Shown piece by piece: positions 1 to 6,387 of a stretch of 13,224 nt of DNA. The position numbers and the translations under genes are program-made. The stretch is from Chloroflexota bacterium (GTDB taxonomy: Bacteria; Chloroflexota; Chloroflexia; JAMDCE01), in the NCBI GenBank assembly GCA_023489135.1, contig JAMDCE010000642.1, positions 1-13,224 of the forward strand, in the 5' to 3' direction. The notes under the pieces were generated by a model, which did not search any database, was not told the DNA's origin, and saw only the letters and a program-made list of their open reading frames with translations. Position 1 is the first letter of the stretch. Every line of letters begins with the position of its first letter.

Positions 1-40
1 TGTGACCCAGCGCCACGTCAATGAGCTCTCGTCGTTCCAC
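1..40 (-). CDS. Start of an unidentified gene, possibly uroporphyrinogen-decarboxylase family (partial)
   Basis: A GTG codon at 40-38 (minus strand) is preceded by a perfect AGGAGG (53-48) with 7 bases between, a textbook ribosome site. The 13 codons before the window edge read M-E-R-R-E-L-I-D-V-A-L-G-H and stay open. The pattern R-E-x-[IV]-x-x-A-L-x-H resembles the N-terminus of uroporphyrinogen-decarboxylase / corrinoid methyltransferase (MtaA-like) proteins, which often begin RERVLAALNH. That match rests on about ten residues and is weak for function, while the translation start itself is well supported. It lies 262 bp downstream of the UPF0261 gene on the same strand and may be the next gene of that operon. 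Confidence 0.55.
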   Translation of the reverse strand, partial: MERRELIDVALGH

Positions 41-117
41 TATTTGTCCTCCTGATAATCTCGGCCCTCGTCAAACCTAAGACCAGAAGCCGAAATGACG
101 ACAATCGGGCAGATTGC

Positions 118-176
118 CGGCGGGCATCCTGCCCGCCGAATCGACAGAGTCTCCTTAGGGCGAAGCGCCCGCTAAG
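118..176. repeat. Two consecutive GC-rich hairpins in intergenic DNA (REP-like)
   Basis: Two inverted repeats sit side by side. The first, 118-138, has a perfect 9-bp stem (CGGCGGGCA with TGCCCGCCG) and a 3-base loop. The second, 154-176, pairs CTTAG-GGCG with CGCC-CTAAG, with a 2-base bulge on the right arm. Neither is followed by a T run on either strand, so they do not look like standard intrinsic terminators. They may be REP-like elements, mRNA-stabilising structures at the end of the UPF0261 transcript, or weak terminators. The remainder of 41-302 shows no convincing gene. Confidence 0.5.
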
Positions 177-302
177 ACTTGGGTGGCTCCCTTCACATCG
201 CCGATCCTGTGCAGCGTTTCGGGAGCGCTGTCCTGAACCGCGGGCGAGTGCTTCGTCCCGACAACTCCTGGCCATGACAACGCCGCCTCTCCTCTATAGC
301 CT

Positions 303-1544
303 CTACCCCCGACCCATCAGATCCAGAAACCTCTCGACCAATCTGTCAGCAAACACAGGGTCATTGATATGAACGGGCACCTGCTCTACCCAGTCTCCTC
401 TCAGATTGCCGCGCAATCCCTCCACGAAGGCTTGGTCCGCCGCGGAGTCAAACCACAAGGCCGACGTGCTGCCGCCGAAATCCACCGTATGCGGACCGTC
501 GGCTCTGTCGAGATCGGAAAAGCCTGCCGTTGGCACAATTACCGCCACCGGCCCGCTGGCTCGGTTCAGTTTCTCGGCCATCATTCGTCCGACGGCCTGG
601 TTCTCCGCGTTGTTGCTGCGCATCAAGGTTATCTGTGAATTGAAGCGATAGAACCGGCGACCCCGGTGCCGGTCGGGCACGGCGCTGCTCCAGAAGTTGA
701 CCAGATCGATGGCGCCCGGGACGACCACCTGAGGAATTCCCTTCCGACCGGCCGCCTCTAGCCGTCTGGGGCCGGCGGTGAACACGCCTCCGGCAACCTC
801 ATCCACCAGTTCGCTGGTGGTCACGTCGACAACTCCATCGATCAGACCCTGCTCCACAAGTTCCTCGAGGGCCTCGCCGCCGGTGCCCACACTGTGAAAA
901 AGCATAACCTCGAAGCCCGTTTTCTCGAGCCGCTCCTTAACCTCGGACACGCACGGCTGGGTGACTCCAAAGACGCTGATGCCGATCAGCCGGGATGGAT
1001 GTCCATCCATTGGAACGTCAACCGAGGTCATCCCGATAACCGCTCCCACGGCGTTGGCATAGATCCTTTTGGTCACCTTGTTCAGACAGATATCGGCGAC
1101 GGAGAAGATCGTGGCGATATCCTTATTCCCTATGTACGGACGAACGTTACCCGAGGCCATCGTCGAAATCAAGACCTTGGGCACACCAACGGGCAAGGCT
1201 CTCATGGCCTCGCTGGCAATGGCGGTGCCGTTCGAACCTCCCATGGCCAGGATACCATCCAACTGACCGTTCTGGTAGAGCTGGCTGATTGCCGCCGCGG
1301 CCGCGCGGGCCATTCCGGCGGTGGCGGCCCTACGATCGCCAGCCTGGACCTCGCCGAAATCAAGGCCGCCCGCCCGAGCCACCTCATCACAGGGCACGTC
1401 GACGCGGAATCCCAAGGCAGGCACCTTGCAGCTCGCATCCACCAGGATCGCCCGGTGCCCTTGCGCTTCAATCAGGCGACGGAGAAACTCGTATTCTTCA
1501 CCTTTTGTGTCCAGGGTGCCCAGCAGAACAATGTTCTTTCCCAC
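303..1544 (-). CDS. UPF0261 / Tm-1-like ATP-binding domain protein
   Basis: A 413-residue protein of the UPF0261 (Tm-1-like) family. Visible family features are the N-terminal G-T-L-D-T-K-G-E-E-Y segment (residues 9-18), M-G-G-S-N-G-T (101-107) and S-T-M-A-S-G-N-V-R-P-Y (127-137). A C-terminal half carries V-G-T-G-G-E-A and V-P-G-A-I-D-L-V-N-F. The length fits the stand-alone bacterial form. In the plant Tm-1 antiviral protein this ATP-binding region is fused to a TIM-barrel domain; here the barrel is encoded by the gene immediately upstream, 3 bases away. The start is GTG at 1544, right after the upstream TGA, with no clear ribosome site, so translation is probably coupled. The biochemical role of the bacterial family is not established. 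Soluble; no signal peptide or membrane segment. Confidence 0.9.
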   Translation of the reverse strand: MGKNIVLLGTLDTKGEEYEFLRRLIEAQGHRAILVDASCKVPALGFRVDVPCDEVARAGGLDFGEVQAGDRRAATAGMARAAAAAISQLYQNGQLDGILAMGGSNGTAIASEAMRALPVGVPKVLISTMASGNVRPYIGNKDIATIFSVADICLNKVTKRIYANAVGAVIGMTSVDVPMDGHPSRLIGISVFGVTQPCVSEVKERLEKTGFEVMLFHSVGTGGEALEELVEQGLIDGVVDVTTSELVDEVAGGVFTAGPRRLEAAGRKGIPQVVVPGAIDLVNFWSSAVPDRHRGRRFYRFNSQITLMRSNNAENQAVGRMMAEKLNRASGPVAVIVPTAGFSDLDRADGPHTVDFGGSTSALWFDSAADQAFVEGLRGNLRGDWVEQVPVHINDPVFADRLVERFLDLMGRG

Positions 1545-1547
1545 TAC

Positions 1548-2390
1548 TCAACCGTCAAGACCGATGCTTTTGTACTCTTCCGTGACTTGCTTGATCCCTT
1601 TCTCGGTGGGAAAACGCTCGGCGCTGGAACCGCCCACAAATCCATCCATTCCCTTGGTCCGCCTCAGGACGTAACGCAAGTCGTCTGGAAAGGCGACTGA
1701 GCCACCGTGGCAGGCCACTAAGACGTCAGGGTTGATGGACTTAGCGGCGTTGGTAATCTCTTGAATTCGAATTACCACGTCGTCCAACGACACGACGTTC
1801 TGGGAGCCGATAGATCCGCCACTGGAGTTGCCCATATGCGGAATCACCATGTCGCAGCCAGCCTCAACCATTTTGCGAGCCTCTTCCACGTTGCTTACGA
1901 AGGCCTGGGTGAACAGCTCCTTTTGGCGGGCCAAGCGAATCATCTCTACTTCCTTGTCGTAGGTGACTCCGGTCTCCTCCAAGTCCCGACGAAACTTGCC
2001 GTCGACCAGAGCCAGCGTCGGACAGTTGAGTACTCCAGAAAAACCAGCGTCCTTGACCTTATTCAGGTAGTTGCTCATCTGCCGGGTCGGGTCGGCGCCG
2101 AGAATTCCGGCTATGACAGGCACTTGCTTCACTACCGGAAGAATGTCCCGTTCGCCCAAATCGAGAACGATCTGGTTGGCGTCGCCGATGCACAGGTAAC
2201 CGGCCATCGAGCTGTGCCCAGCCATCCTGAATCTAGCCAAAATGTGCGTGGCGATGAGATCGGCACCGCCAATCTCCTCGAATTTGGCTGATATTCCGGT
2301 GCCAGCGAAAGCCACATAAATGATCTTTCCATCGGCGATCTCTGCCCTCAGCCGTTGGCAAACCTGCTCTCTCGTGTAGGCCTGAGCCAT
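1548..2390 (-). CDS. Phosphoenolpyruvate hydrolase-family TIM-barrel protein
   Basis: A 280-residue cytosolic TIM-barrel protein of the PEP-hydrolase-like family, the same domain found at the C-terminus of plant Tm-1. Family features are A-G-T-G-I-S-A-K-F-E-E (29-39), A-R-F-R-M-A-G-H-S-S (52-61), G-D-A-N-Q-I-V-L (69-76), an L-E-E-T-G-V-T-Y-D-K-E-V-E-M-I segment near 137-151, and I-P-H-M-G-N-S-S-G-G-S-I-G (183-195). A G-F-V-G-G-S-S-A-E-R phosphate-binding-like loop lies near the C-terminus. It starts at ATG 2390 with AAAGGAGG (2405-2398) 7 bases upstream. It is first in the operon and is followed almost immediately by the UPF0261 gene; the two products plausibly act together, as the fused eukaryotic form implies. 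The true reaction is uncertain despite the family name. Confidence 0.88.
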   Translation of the reverse strand: MAQAYTREQVCQRLRAEIADGKIIYVAFAGTGISAKFEEIGGADLIATHILARFRMAGHSSMAGYLCIGDANQIVLDLGERDILPVVKQVPVIAGILGADPTRQMSNYLNKVKDAGFSGVLNCPTLALVDGKFRRDLEETGVTYDKEVEMIRLARQKELFTQAFVSNVEEARKMVEAGCDMVIPHMGNSSGGSIGSQNVVSLDDVVIRIQEITNAAKSINPDVLVACHGGSVAFPDDLRYVLRRTKGMDGFVGGSSAERFPTEKGIKQVTEEYKSIGLDG

Positions 2391-2692
2391 CTACAAGCCT
2401 CCTTTCAAAGACGACTCGGATTGGCAAAACCTGGATGAAAGCCAGCACTGCCGGCACCTCAGGTCCGCAACCAACCCAGTTAGCGGATGTAGCGTCGGAG
2501 TCGTAAACAGAGAACAAAGAGCCCTCCTACCGAGGAAGGCTCTCTTGAATCACAACGTCGGCAAACTCTGCATCATCACAGTTCGAAGCGTCACGCCCGA
2601 GGGCAGAAAGGAGGATCGACGCGGTGCCTGCCCTCAAACCTTGCGGTAGAAGCAGCTACGGTGACGTTGGAGCAAGCGCTGGTACCCTCACA
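2391..2692 (-). promoter_or_regulatory. Long structured leader of the PEP-hydrolase operon, putative attenuator
   Basis: The transcript predicted from the promoter at 2727-2699 has about 300 nt before the ATG at 2390. It contains hairpin A (minus-strand GAGGGCAG at 2635-2628 paired with CTGCCCTC at 2606-2599; perfect 8-bp stem, 21-nt loop) and then a terminator hairpin (2543-2518). The 3' arm of hairpin A contains GCCCTC (2604-2599), exactly complementary to GAGGGC (2526-2521) inside the 3' arm of the terminator. Hairpin A and an antiterminator pairing are therefore mutually exclusive, as in riboswitches or attenuators. The stretch AGGG-C-AGGCACCGCG (2634-2620) recalls the T-box consensus AGGGTGGNACCGCG, but I cannot recognise a specifier stem. 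No known riboswitch class is identified. The structure and its role are inference from base pairing. Confidence 0.45.
2511..2543 (-). terminator. Intrinsic terminator-like hairpin within the operon leader
   Basis: On the minus strand an 11-bp stem (AGAGCC-TTCCT with AGGAG-GGCTCT, one G-U pair, loop CGGT) spans 2543-2518 and is followed by a T-rich tail TTGTTCTCT. It lies about 150 nt after the predicted transcription start and 128 nt before the PEP-hydrolase start codon. It therefore either attenuates that operon or ends read-through from the CocE gene upstream. The stem is strong; the tail is T-rich but interrupted. Confidence 0.6.
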
Positions 2693-2698
2693 CCGCCG

Positions 2699-2727
2699 AT
2701 TCTAGCACCTGGCCGTACCTCTGTCAA
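2699..2727 (-). promoter_or_regulatory. Sigma-70-type promoter for the PEP-hydrolase/UPF0261 operon
   Basis: The minus strand carries TTGACA at 2727-2722, a 17-base spacer, and TAGAAT at 2704-2699. The -35 is consensus, the spacing ideal and the -10 differs from TATAAT at two positions. The expected transcription start is near 2692, giving the long leader described separately. The stretch 2728-2910, between this promoter and the CocE stop codon, shows no gene. Confidence 0.7.
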
Positions 2728-2910
2728 TTGAGCTGCTCCACCACGAGAGTCCCCGTAACGGCCACTAATCGTCTCAATCGTGCGGTGGTCCTTGGTCCTA
2801 TGATCGCTGGACGGCTGCGGTTGTTTCCCTGGCCACCGCTCGCCCGCTCAGGACCATCCCTGCTGCCCTGCGATTGAAATCGGACCCGACTTGGCGTTGC
2901 GTCTTATCCC

Positions 2911-4659
2911 TCAGGTCATCTTTACCTCTCTCAAGCCAAGGTCGCCCCCAGAGAGAAATGTTCCCACAACGTTGCCGGCGGTAATTGGAAGTAGCAAGTG
3001 CGATGGATGATCGGCATCGTGGAATACCGTGACGATACTGGGAGTTTGCCGAGAGAGATGGCCGGACCGAAACGCTTGCATCGCCGTCTTCGGAGGGTCA
3101 TCATCCGCGCCGCTAATCTTAAGGCCGATCCGATGGCCGGCCTTAAACAGGTTGGCCGTGGGCAGGATTTCAATCGCAAACTCGTAGACTCGACCAGGAA
3201 CCAGCGGCTGGGGATTTGTGTGGGTGTGGAAAGGCTGCCACGGTTTCGAACGCTGCGGATCCAACTCTCTATGGGAACCCTTGAGCCAGCCCCTTGTCAG
3301 CAAGTTTTCGTTGCCCTCCGGATCAACATCCCAGAGGCTGGCGAAGAAATTGATATCCGTGCCTCTGCAAGATGCGTAGAGATTCAAGGCAATAGGGCCG
3401 ATCACTTCCGTATTCTCCACCAGAGGGGGGGAGCAATACTTGAGACCGGTGCGGTTACCGGGAGCGTCCTGGTATGACGCACAGGGGGCGTCTGGCCACG
3501 GTTCCATCTCGCACAGGATACCCCCATGATGCAGGTTGAAGGGGATCCACCTCGTGCCAGGCAACGGCCAGTCTTCGGCCGTTTTCCATTGGTTGGCACC
3601 TACCACAAACACGTTGACCAGGGGCTCGTTCATGATTCCGGTGTCCAGCCCTTTCAGCCAGTGGTCATACCAACGCAACATCTCCCAGGCGTACTGATAA
3701 AACGGCCGGTCCACAAAGCAAGGGGGCCCGATGACCATCTTCTTGGGACCTTTCATGTTGGCCCAGCAGCGGAACGCGCCGGGTAGGTGCAACGTGTAGT
3801 TAGCCCAACATGAGGCCATATAGGAGGGAATGGTGACCCCCTCTGCAAGCTCGGATCGCTCTCTCCAGTAGGGGCCGTCGGTAGGGTGAAGCAGCACATC
3901 AATCATAGCCGCATTAACCGGCCTATCCGGATCTTTCAGGCTGGCCACCAGCCTTGGATCTGCGCATATATCCTTATCGGCCAGGGCTCGGGCGATTGCT
4001 TCCTGGAAGCCATCCTCGCCCAGCTCCTCGCGGGCGACAGTGGCTTCGGAGTTGACGTCAAGATCATCTGGCGCGAGTAAGAAGGTAAGGAAGTTAGCGG
4101 ACAAAATCCCGCCGTGATACCAGGCATCGCGGTACTGATCTGTTGCTCCGAAAAAGGGGCAGATGGTCCTGAGATGTGGCGGCCGCTGCGCCGCCGTTGA
4201 TACCTGGTTCCAGGCAAAGTAGGAAATGCCCATCATTCCCACGTTCCCATCGCACCACGGTTGTTGGGCGGCCCACTCCACCACATCGTAGATGTCTTTG
4301 ATTTCCCCCGGATCCATGTAACGAAAAGTGCCACCAGACCTGCCCGTTCCACGCACATTGCCGATGATGTGGACGTAGCCGCGGCGCACAAAGAAATCCG
4401 TGGGACCGGCCTCGACATCAGCATCGGTTACTCCTCGGACTAGGGCTGTCCCCACGGCCCCCGGCCAACGACGATCCGTTTGCATCTCTTTCGGGTACGG
4501 TGACATCGACACCAGGGCTGGAAACCGGCCGTCCGAGTCTGGCCGGAATATGTCTACGGCGATGTCAAAGCCAGCGCTCACAGGCACGAACGCGTCGCGT
4601 TCAATCCGAATGCGGTATTGCCTCTCGGACAGCTTGCTCGTTCCGATTATGGCGTCCAC
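2911..4659 (-). CDS. CocE/NonD-family alpha/beta-hydrolase (X-Pro dipeptidyl-peptidase S15-like)
   Basis: A 582-residue hydrolase of the CocE/NonD family. Its alpha/beta-hydrolase domain contains R-G-T-G-R-S-G-G oxyanion-type sequence and the nucleophile motif G-M-M-G-I-S-Y-F-A (Ser at residue 146). The helical cap region contains D-G-P-Y-W-R-E-R-S. A C-terminal jelly-roll domain (X-Pro dipeptidyl-peptidase C-terminal type) follows W-Y-D-H-W-L-K-G-L-D-T-G. Family members hydrolyse esters or amides such as acyl or glutaryl side chains; the substrate here is unknown. Where CocE has its catalytic His in a G-P-W-[ST]-H motif, this protein has G-P-P-C-F, so the His may come from elsewhere. I chose GTG 4659 rather than the in-frame GTG at 4668, because the latter abuts the ribosome site. 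No signal peptide is evident. It is transcribed alone. Confidence 0.88.
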   Translation of the reverse strand: MDAIIGTSKLSERQYRIRIERDAFVPVSAGFDIAVDIFRPDSDGRFPALVSMSPYPKEMQTDRRWPGAVGTALVRGVTDADVEAGPTDFFVRRGYVHIIGNVRGTGRSGGTFRYMDPGEIKDIYDVVEWAAQQPWCDGNVGMMGISYFAWNQVSTAAQRPPHLRTICPFFGATDQYRDAWYHGGILSANFLTFLLAPDDLDVNSEATVAREELGEDGFQEAIARALADKDICADPRLVASLKDPDRPVNAAMIDVLLHPTDGPYWRERSELAEGVTIPSYMASCWANYTLHLPGAFRCWANMKGPKKMVIGPPCFVDRPFYQYAWEMLRWYDHWLKGLDTGIMNEPLVNVFVVGANQWKTAEDWPLPGTRWIPFNLHHGGILCEMEPWPDAPCASYQDAPGNRTGLKYCSPPLVENTEVIGPIALNLYASCRGTDINFFASLWDVDPEGNENLLTRGWLKGSHRELDPQRSKPWQPFHTHTNPQPLVPGRVYEFAIEILPTANLFKAGHRIGLKISGADDDPPKTAMQAFRSGHLSRQTPSIVTVFHDADHPSHLLLPITAGNVVGTFLSGGDLGLREVKMT

Positions 4660-4663
4660 TGGT

Positions 4664-4673
4664 ATCACCTCCT
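4664..4673 (-). promoter_or_regulatory. Ribosome-binding site that fixes the CocE start
   Basis: The minus strand reads AGGAGGTGAT, a 10-base perfect match to the 16S anti-Shine-Dalgarno sequence. The GTG at 4668-4666 lies inside this site and cannot be its start. The GTG at 4659 is 4 bases after the site, at normal distance from the GGAGG core. Confidence 0.8.
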
Positions 4674-4854
4674 GCTTCTGTCAATTGAATGGCCGAGTGT
4701 TCCAACAGTTAGGAGCGATGACATCGGCGATCGGCCTTGGCCGGCCTAACGGACGCGGGAGTAGCGAACTGACGGGGAAATGGTCGAAGACGGCGCGGTT
4801 GGCTACTGCGAGGATGGTATCGTCAAGAGAGGAGGGCGGAGTAACCCTAGTTTG

Positions 4855-4883
4855 ACTATACTACCGCCCTGTCAGGTTGTCAA
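4855..4883 (-). promoter_or_regulatory. Promoter of the CocE gene, with a spacer similar to the IclR promoter
   Basis: TTGACA at 4883-4878, a 17-base spacer, and TATAGT at 4860-4855 on the minus strand. The expected start near 4849 gives a leader of about 190 nt with no obvious terminator. The spacer ACCTGACAGGGCGGTAG matches the IclR gene promoter spacer (12275-12291) at 12 of 17 positions. Both have TGACA repeated at an 8-base step, beginning in the -35 hexamer. This may be a shared operator. Confidence 0.72.
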
Positions 4884-5009
4884 TTCTTTTTGGCGCTGCA
4901 TTGGGAGCGGTTCTACCAAAAACACGGGGTTATCGATTCGGCAAACGCTTAGCCCGGCGACTGATGATCATCGAAAACTTTAATCGGTAACAGCCTTACG
5001 TAACCCACT

Positions 5010-5079
5010 TGTAGAGGCAGAACCCAGAGGGCACCTGGTGTCTGCCCCGGGCGTCCTTCTCGGGAAGGACGCCTCTACA
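5010..5079. repeat. Small inverted-repeat (MITE-like) element
   Basis: TGTAGAGGC at 5010-5018 is the exact reverse complement of GCCTCTACA at 5071-5079, so the element is about 70 bp with 9-bp terminal inverted repeats. Inside are GGCAGA (5016-5021) with TCTGCC (5041-5046), and a perfect 8-bp hairpin GCGTCCTT/AAGGACGC (5051-5072, loop CTCGGG). There is no coding capacity and no obvious target duplication. It lies just before the truncated histidine-kinase relic. It could be a non-autonomous mobile element or a structured terminator without a T tract. No second copy occurs in this window. Confidence 0.5.
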
Positions 5080-5139
5080 GTTACCTAGTTAATAAGTTAA
5101 GGTGCATCAACCGCCAGGCAAGAAGCCGTTACCTCCCGA

Positions 5140-5660
5140 TTTTTGGTAGAATCTGGGGGCACGATCAAAGTCTACAGCGAGCCAAGCAGGGGTACAACCT
5201 TTAAGGCCTTCTTCCGCGCTCTCGAGACCGCCGGAGACGGCCAGCCGGCCAGGGAACTCGCCGCTCTCGCCCAGTGGCGGGGAACGGGCGCGATCCTGCT
5301 GGCCGACGGCGAGGAGAGCCTGCGCGCCCTCGGAGCAGCGATGCCCGAACGGATCGGTTTCACCGTGCTGACGGCCGCCGATGGTCGCGCCGCGGTGGAT
5401 CTCTACCGCGAGCGCGCCAGCGAAATCGACCTGGTGGTGTTGGACTTGACCATGCCGCACATAGACGGCATCGAGGCCTTCAGCGAGTTGCGCCGGATGG
5501 ACCCGGACATTCGCGCGTGGTCGTGGCCACCGGCTATACCCGGGAGGACGTGGCCGCGCGCTTTGCGGGCAAGGGCCTGGCCGGAGTGCTACAGAAGCCC
5601 TACTCCCTACCCAGTCTGCGCAAGCTGCTCGCCGAACTGATGGGAGGTGGCTGGGATTGA
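5140..5660 (+). pseudogene. C-terminal relic of a hybrid sensor histidine kinase (truncated and frameshifted)
   Basis: Recognisable homology starts abruptly with L-V-E-S-G-G-T-I-K-V-Y-S-E-P-S-R-G-T-T-F-K, the end of a histidine-kinase ATPase domain; everything N-terminal is missing. A receiver domain follows: A-I-L-L-A-D-G-E-E, then L-V-V-L-D-L-T-M-P-H-I-D-G with the phospho-acceptor Asp. Near 5512 the frame breaks. The CGCGCG at 5512-5517 holds one CG too many; removing it gives D-I-R-V-V-V-A-T-G-Y, and the rest (F-A-G-K-G-L-A-G-V-L-Q-K-P-Y, with the conserved Lys) continues in the new frame to TGA at 5658-5660. In-frame reading upstream stops at 5098. Expression is unlikely. The frameshift alone could be a sequencing error, but the N-terminal loss could not. 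Confidence 0.82.
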
Positions 5661-5952
5661 TGCGACCTCGGCGCGGTCGCCCGTGGAATCCGGGAGACGA
5701 TGGAAACAGGGTTGCGCCAAGAGCAGCAGCCATCGACGTCAGCGGCCTTTGCTGCTCGTTCATGATGTTGTTCTCTGCTGATTCCGCCTGCGCAATTACT
5801 CAGCTAACTCGCCACGCCGTGTCTGCCATTCAGGCCGCTCTTGAGACTTGCGCTAGGGGCGATCAGAGTGCCGGGCGCGGCAGGGCGGACACTGCTACTG
5901 AACCGCCGGTCGCTCCAAAATCATAGAACATCAACATTGGCCGCTAAAGCCC
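5661..5952. other. Intergenic stretch without recognisable content
   Basis: About 290 bp between the kinase relic and the promoter of the lipid operon. Short open frames exist but have low-complexity, Arg/Ala-rich translations, no ribosome site and no family resemblance. I see no repeat, RNA gene or terminator in it. It may be further decayed sequence. Confidence 0.5.
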
Positions 5953-5999
5953 TTGACAAAAAAGCATGTACCCCGTAAGATACATAAGGTTTCGCTTAT
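5953..5999 (+). promoter_or_regulatory. Promoter and candidate operator of the ArsR-ino1 operon
   Basis: TTGACA (5953-5958), a 17-base spacer, and TAAGAT (5976-5981). Directly over the expected transcription start lies an inverted repeat ATAAG-N6-CTTAT (5984-5999) in AT-rich sequence, the kind of site bound by small winged-helix ArsR proteins. Since the first gene encodes such a protein, autoregulation by repression is likely, though this is inference. Confidence 0.7.
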
Positions 6000-6062
6000 A
6001 TATTTCTTCTTTCATAATTCGCCCATCTGTCGAACTTCCTTTCAAGAGACCGCTGGCACACA

Positions 6063-6356
6063 GTGAAAGAACTCAGACCTTATTTGAAAGCCGTGGGTGA
6101 TGGGACTCGCCTTCTGATCCTCCAGATATTGGCGGCCAGAGGCGAGCTGAAAGTCACCGATATCTCCAAAGGCCTTCGCCTTAGCCAGCCGCTGACATCT
6201 TGGCACCTTCTTATTCTTAAAAAGGCCGATCTTGTGGTGCCGCGCCGGGTGGGAAGACAGATATACTACGGCCTCAACCGGGACCGCATCGAAGAGTACC
6301 AGTCGCGCTTCGACGAGCTTATGAGCTTTGCTAAAGAAACATCTTCGCAAATCTAG
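6063..6356 (+). CDS. ArsR-family winged-helix transcriptional regulator
   Basis: A 97-residue DNA-binding protein that is almost entirely one winged-helix domain. The N-terminal helix L-K-A-V-G-D-G-T-R-L-L-I-L-Q-I-L is followed by the helix-turn-helix V-T-D-I-S-K-G-L-R-L-S-Q-P-L-T-S-W-H-L-L-I-L-K-K (31-54), the wing V-P-R-R-V-G-R-Q-I-Y-Y-G-L, and a short dimerisation helix. It contains no cysteine and a single histidine, so it is unlikely to sense metal in the usual ArsR way. The start is GTG 6063 with only a weak ribosome site, so the exact start is less sure. It is first in an operon, 31 bases before the inositol-phosphate synthase gene, and probably controls that operon through the repeat at 5984-5999. 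Confidence 0.87.
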   Translation: MKELRPYLKAVGDGTRLLILQILAARGELKVTDISKGLRLSQPLTSWHLLILKKADLVVPRRVGRQIYYGLNRDRIEEYQSRFDELMSFAKETSSQI

Positions 6357-6387
6357 ACGATTTTGAGCGATTTGGAGGTATTTTGCT

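Noticed and set aside
18..275. Minus-strand open frame of 85 codons
   Set aside because: Arg/Ser-rich translation crossing two hairpins and overlapping the better-supported gene start at 40; no family resemblance.
894..1700. Long plus-strand open frame (268 codons)
   Set aside because: Lies antisense across the well-supported UPF0261 gene and the end of the PEP-hydrolase gene; its translation resembles no family and has no ribosome site.
1761..2291. Plus-strand open frame of 176 codons
   Set aside because: Antisense to the PEP-hydrolase gene, which has clear family motifs and a strong ribosome site.
2620..2634. T-box core-like sequence on the minus strand (AGGGCAGGCACCGCG)
   Set aside because: It differs from AGGGTGGNACCGCG by an extra C and a U-to-A change at the base that pairs with the tRNA 3' end. 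No specifier loop is recognisable and the genes are not typical T-box targets. Kept only as part of the general attenuator finding.
4678..4688. CTGTCAATTGA also found at 2721-2731
   Set aside because: At 2721 it is part of a real promoter, but at 4678 no -10 follows at the right distance and the site abuts the ribosome site; probably coincidence.
5107..5763. Minus-strand open frame of 218 codons
   Set aside because: Antisense to the histidine-kinase relic, which shows genuine receiver-domain homology; the frame is a by-product of GC-rich codon bias.
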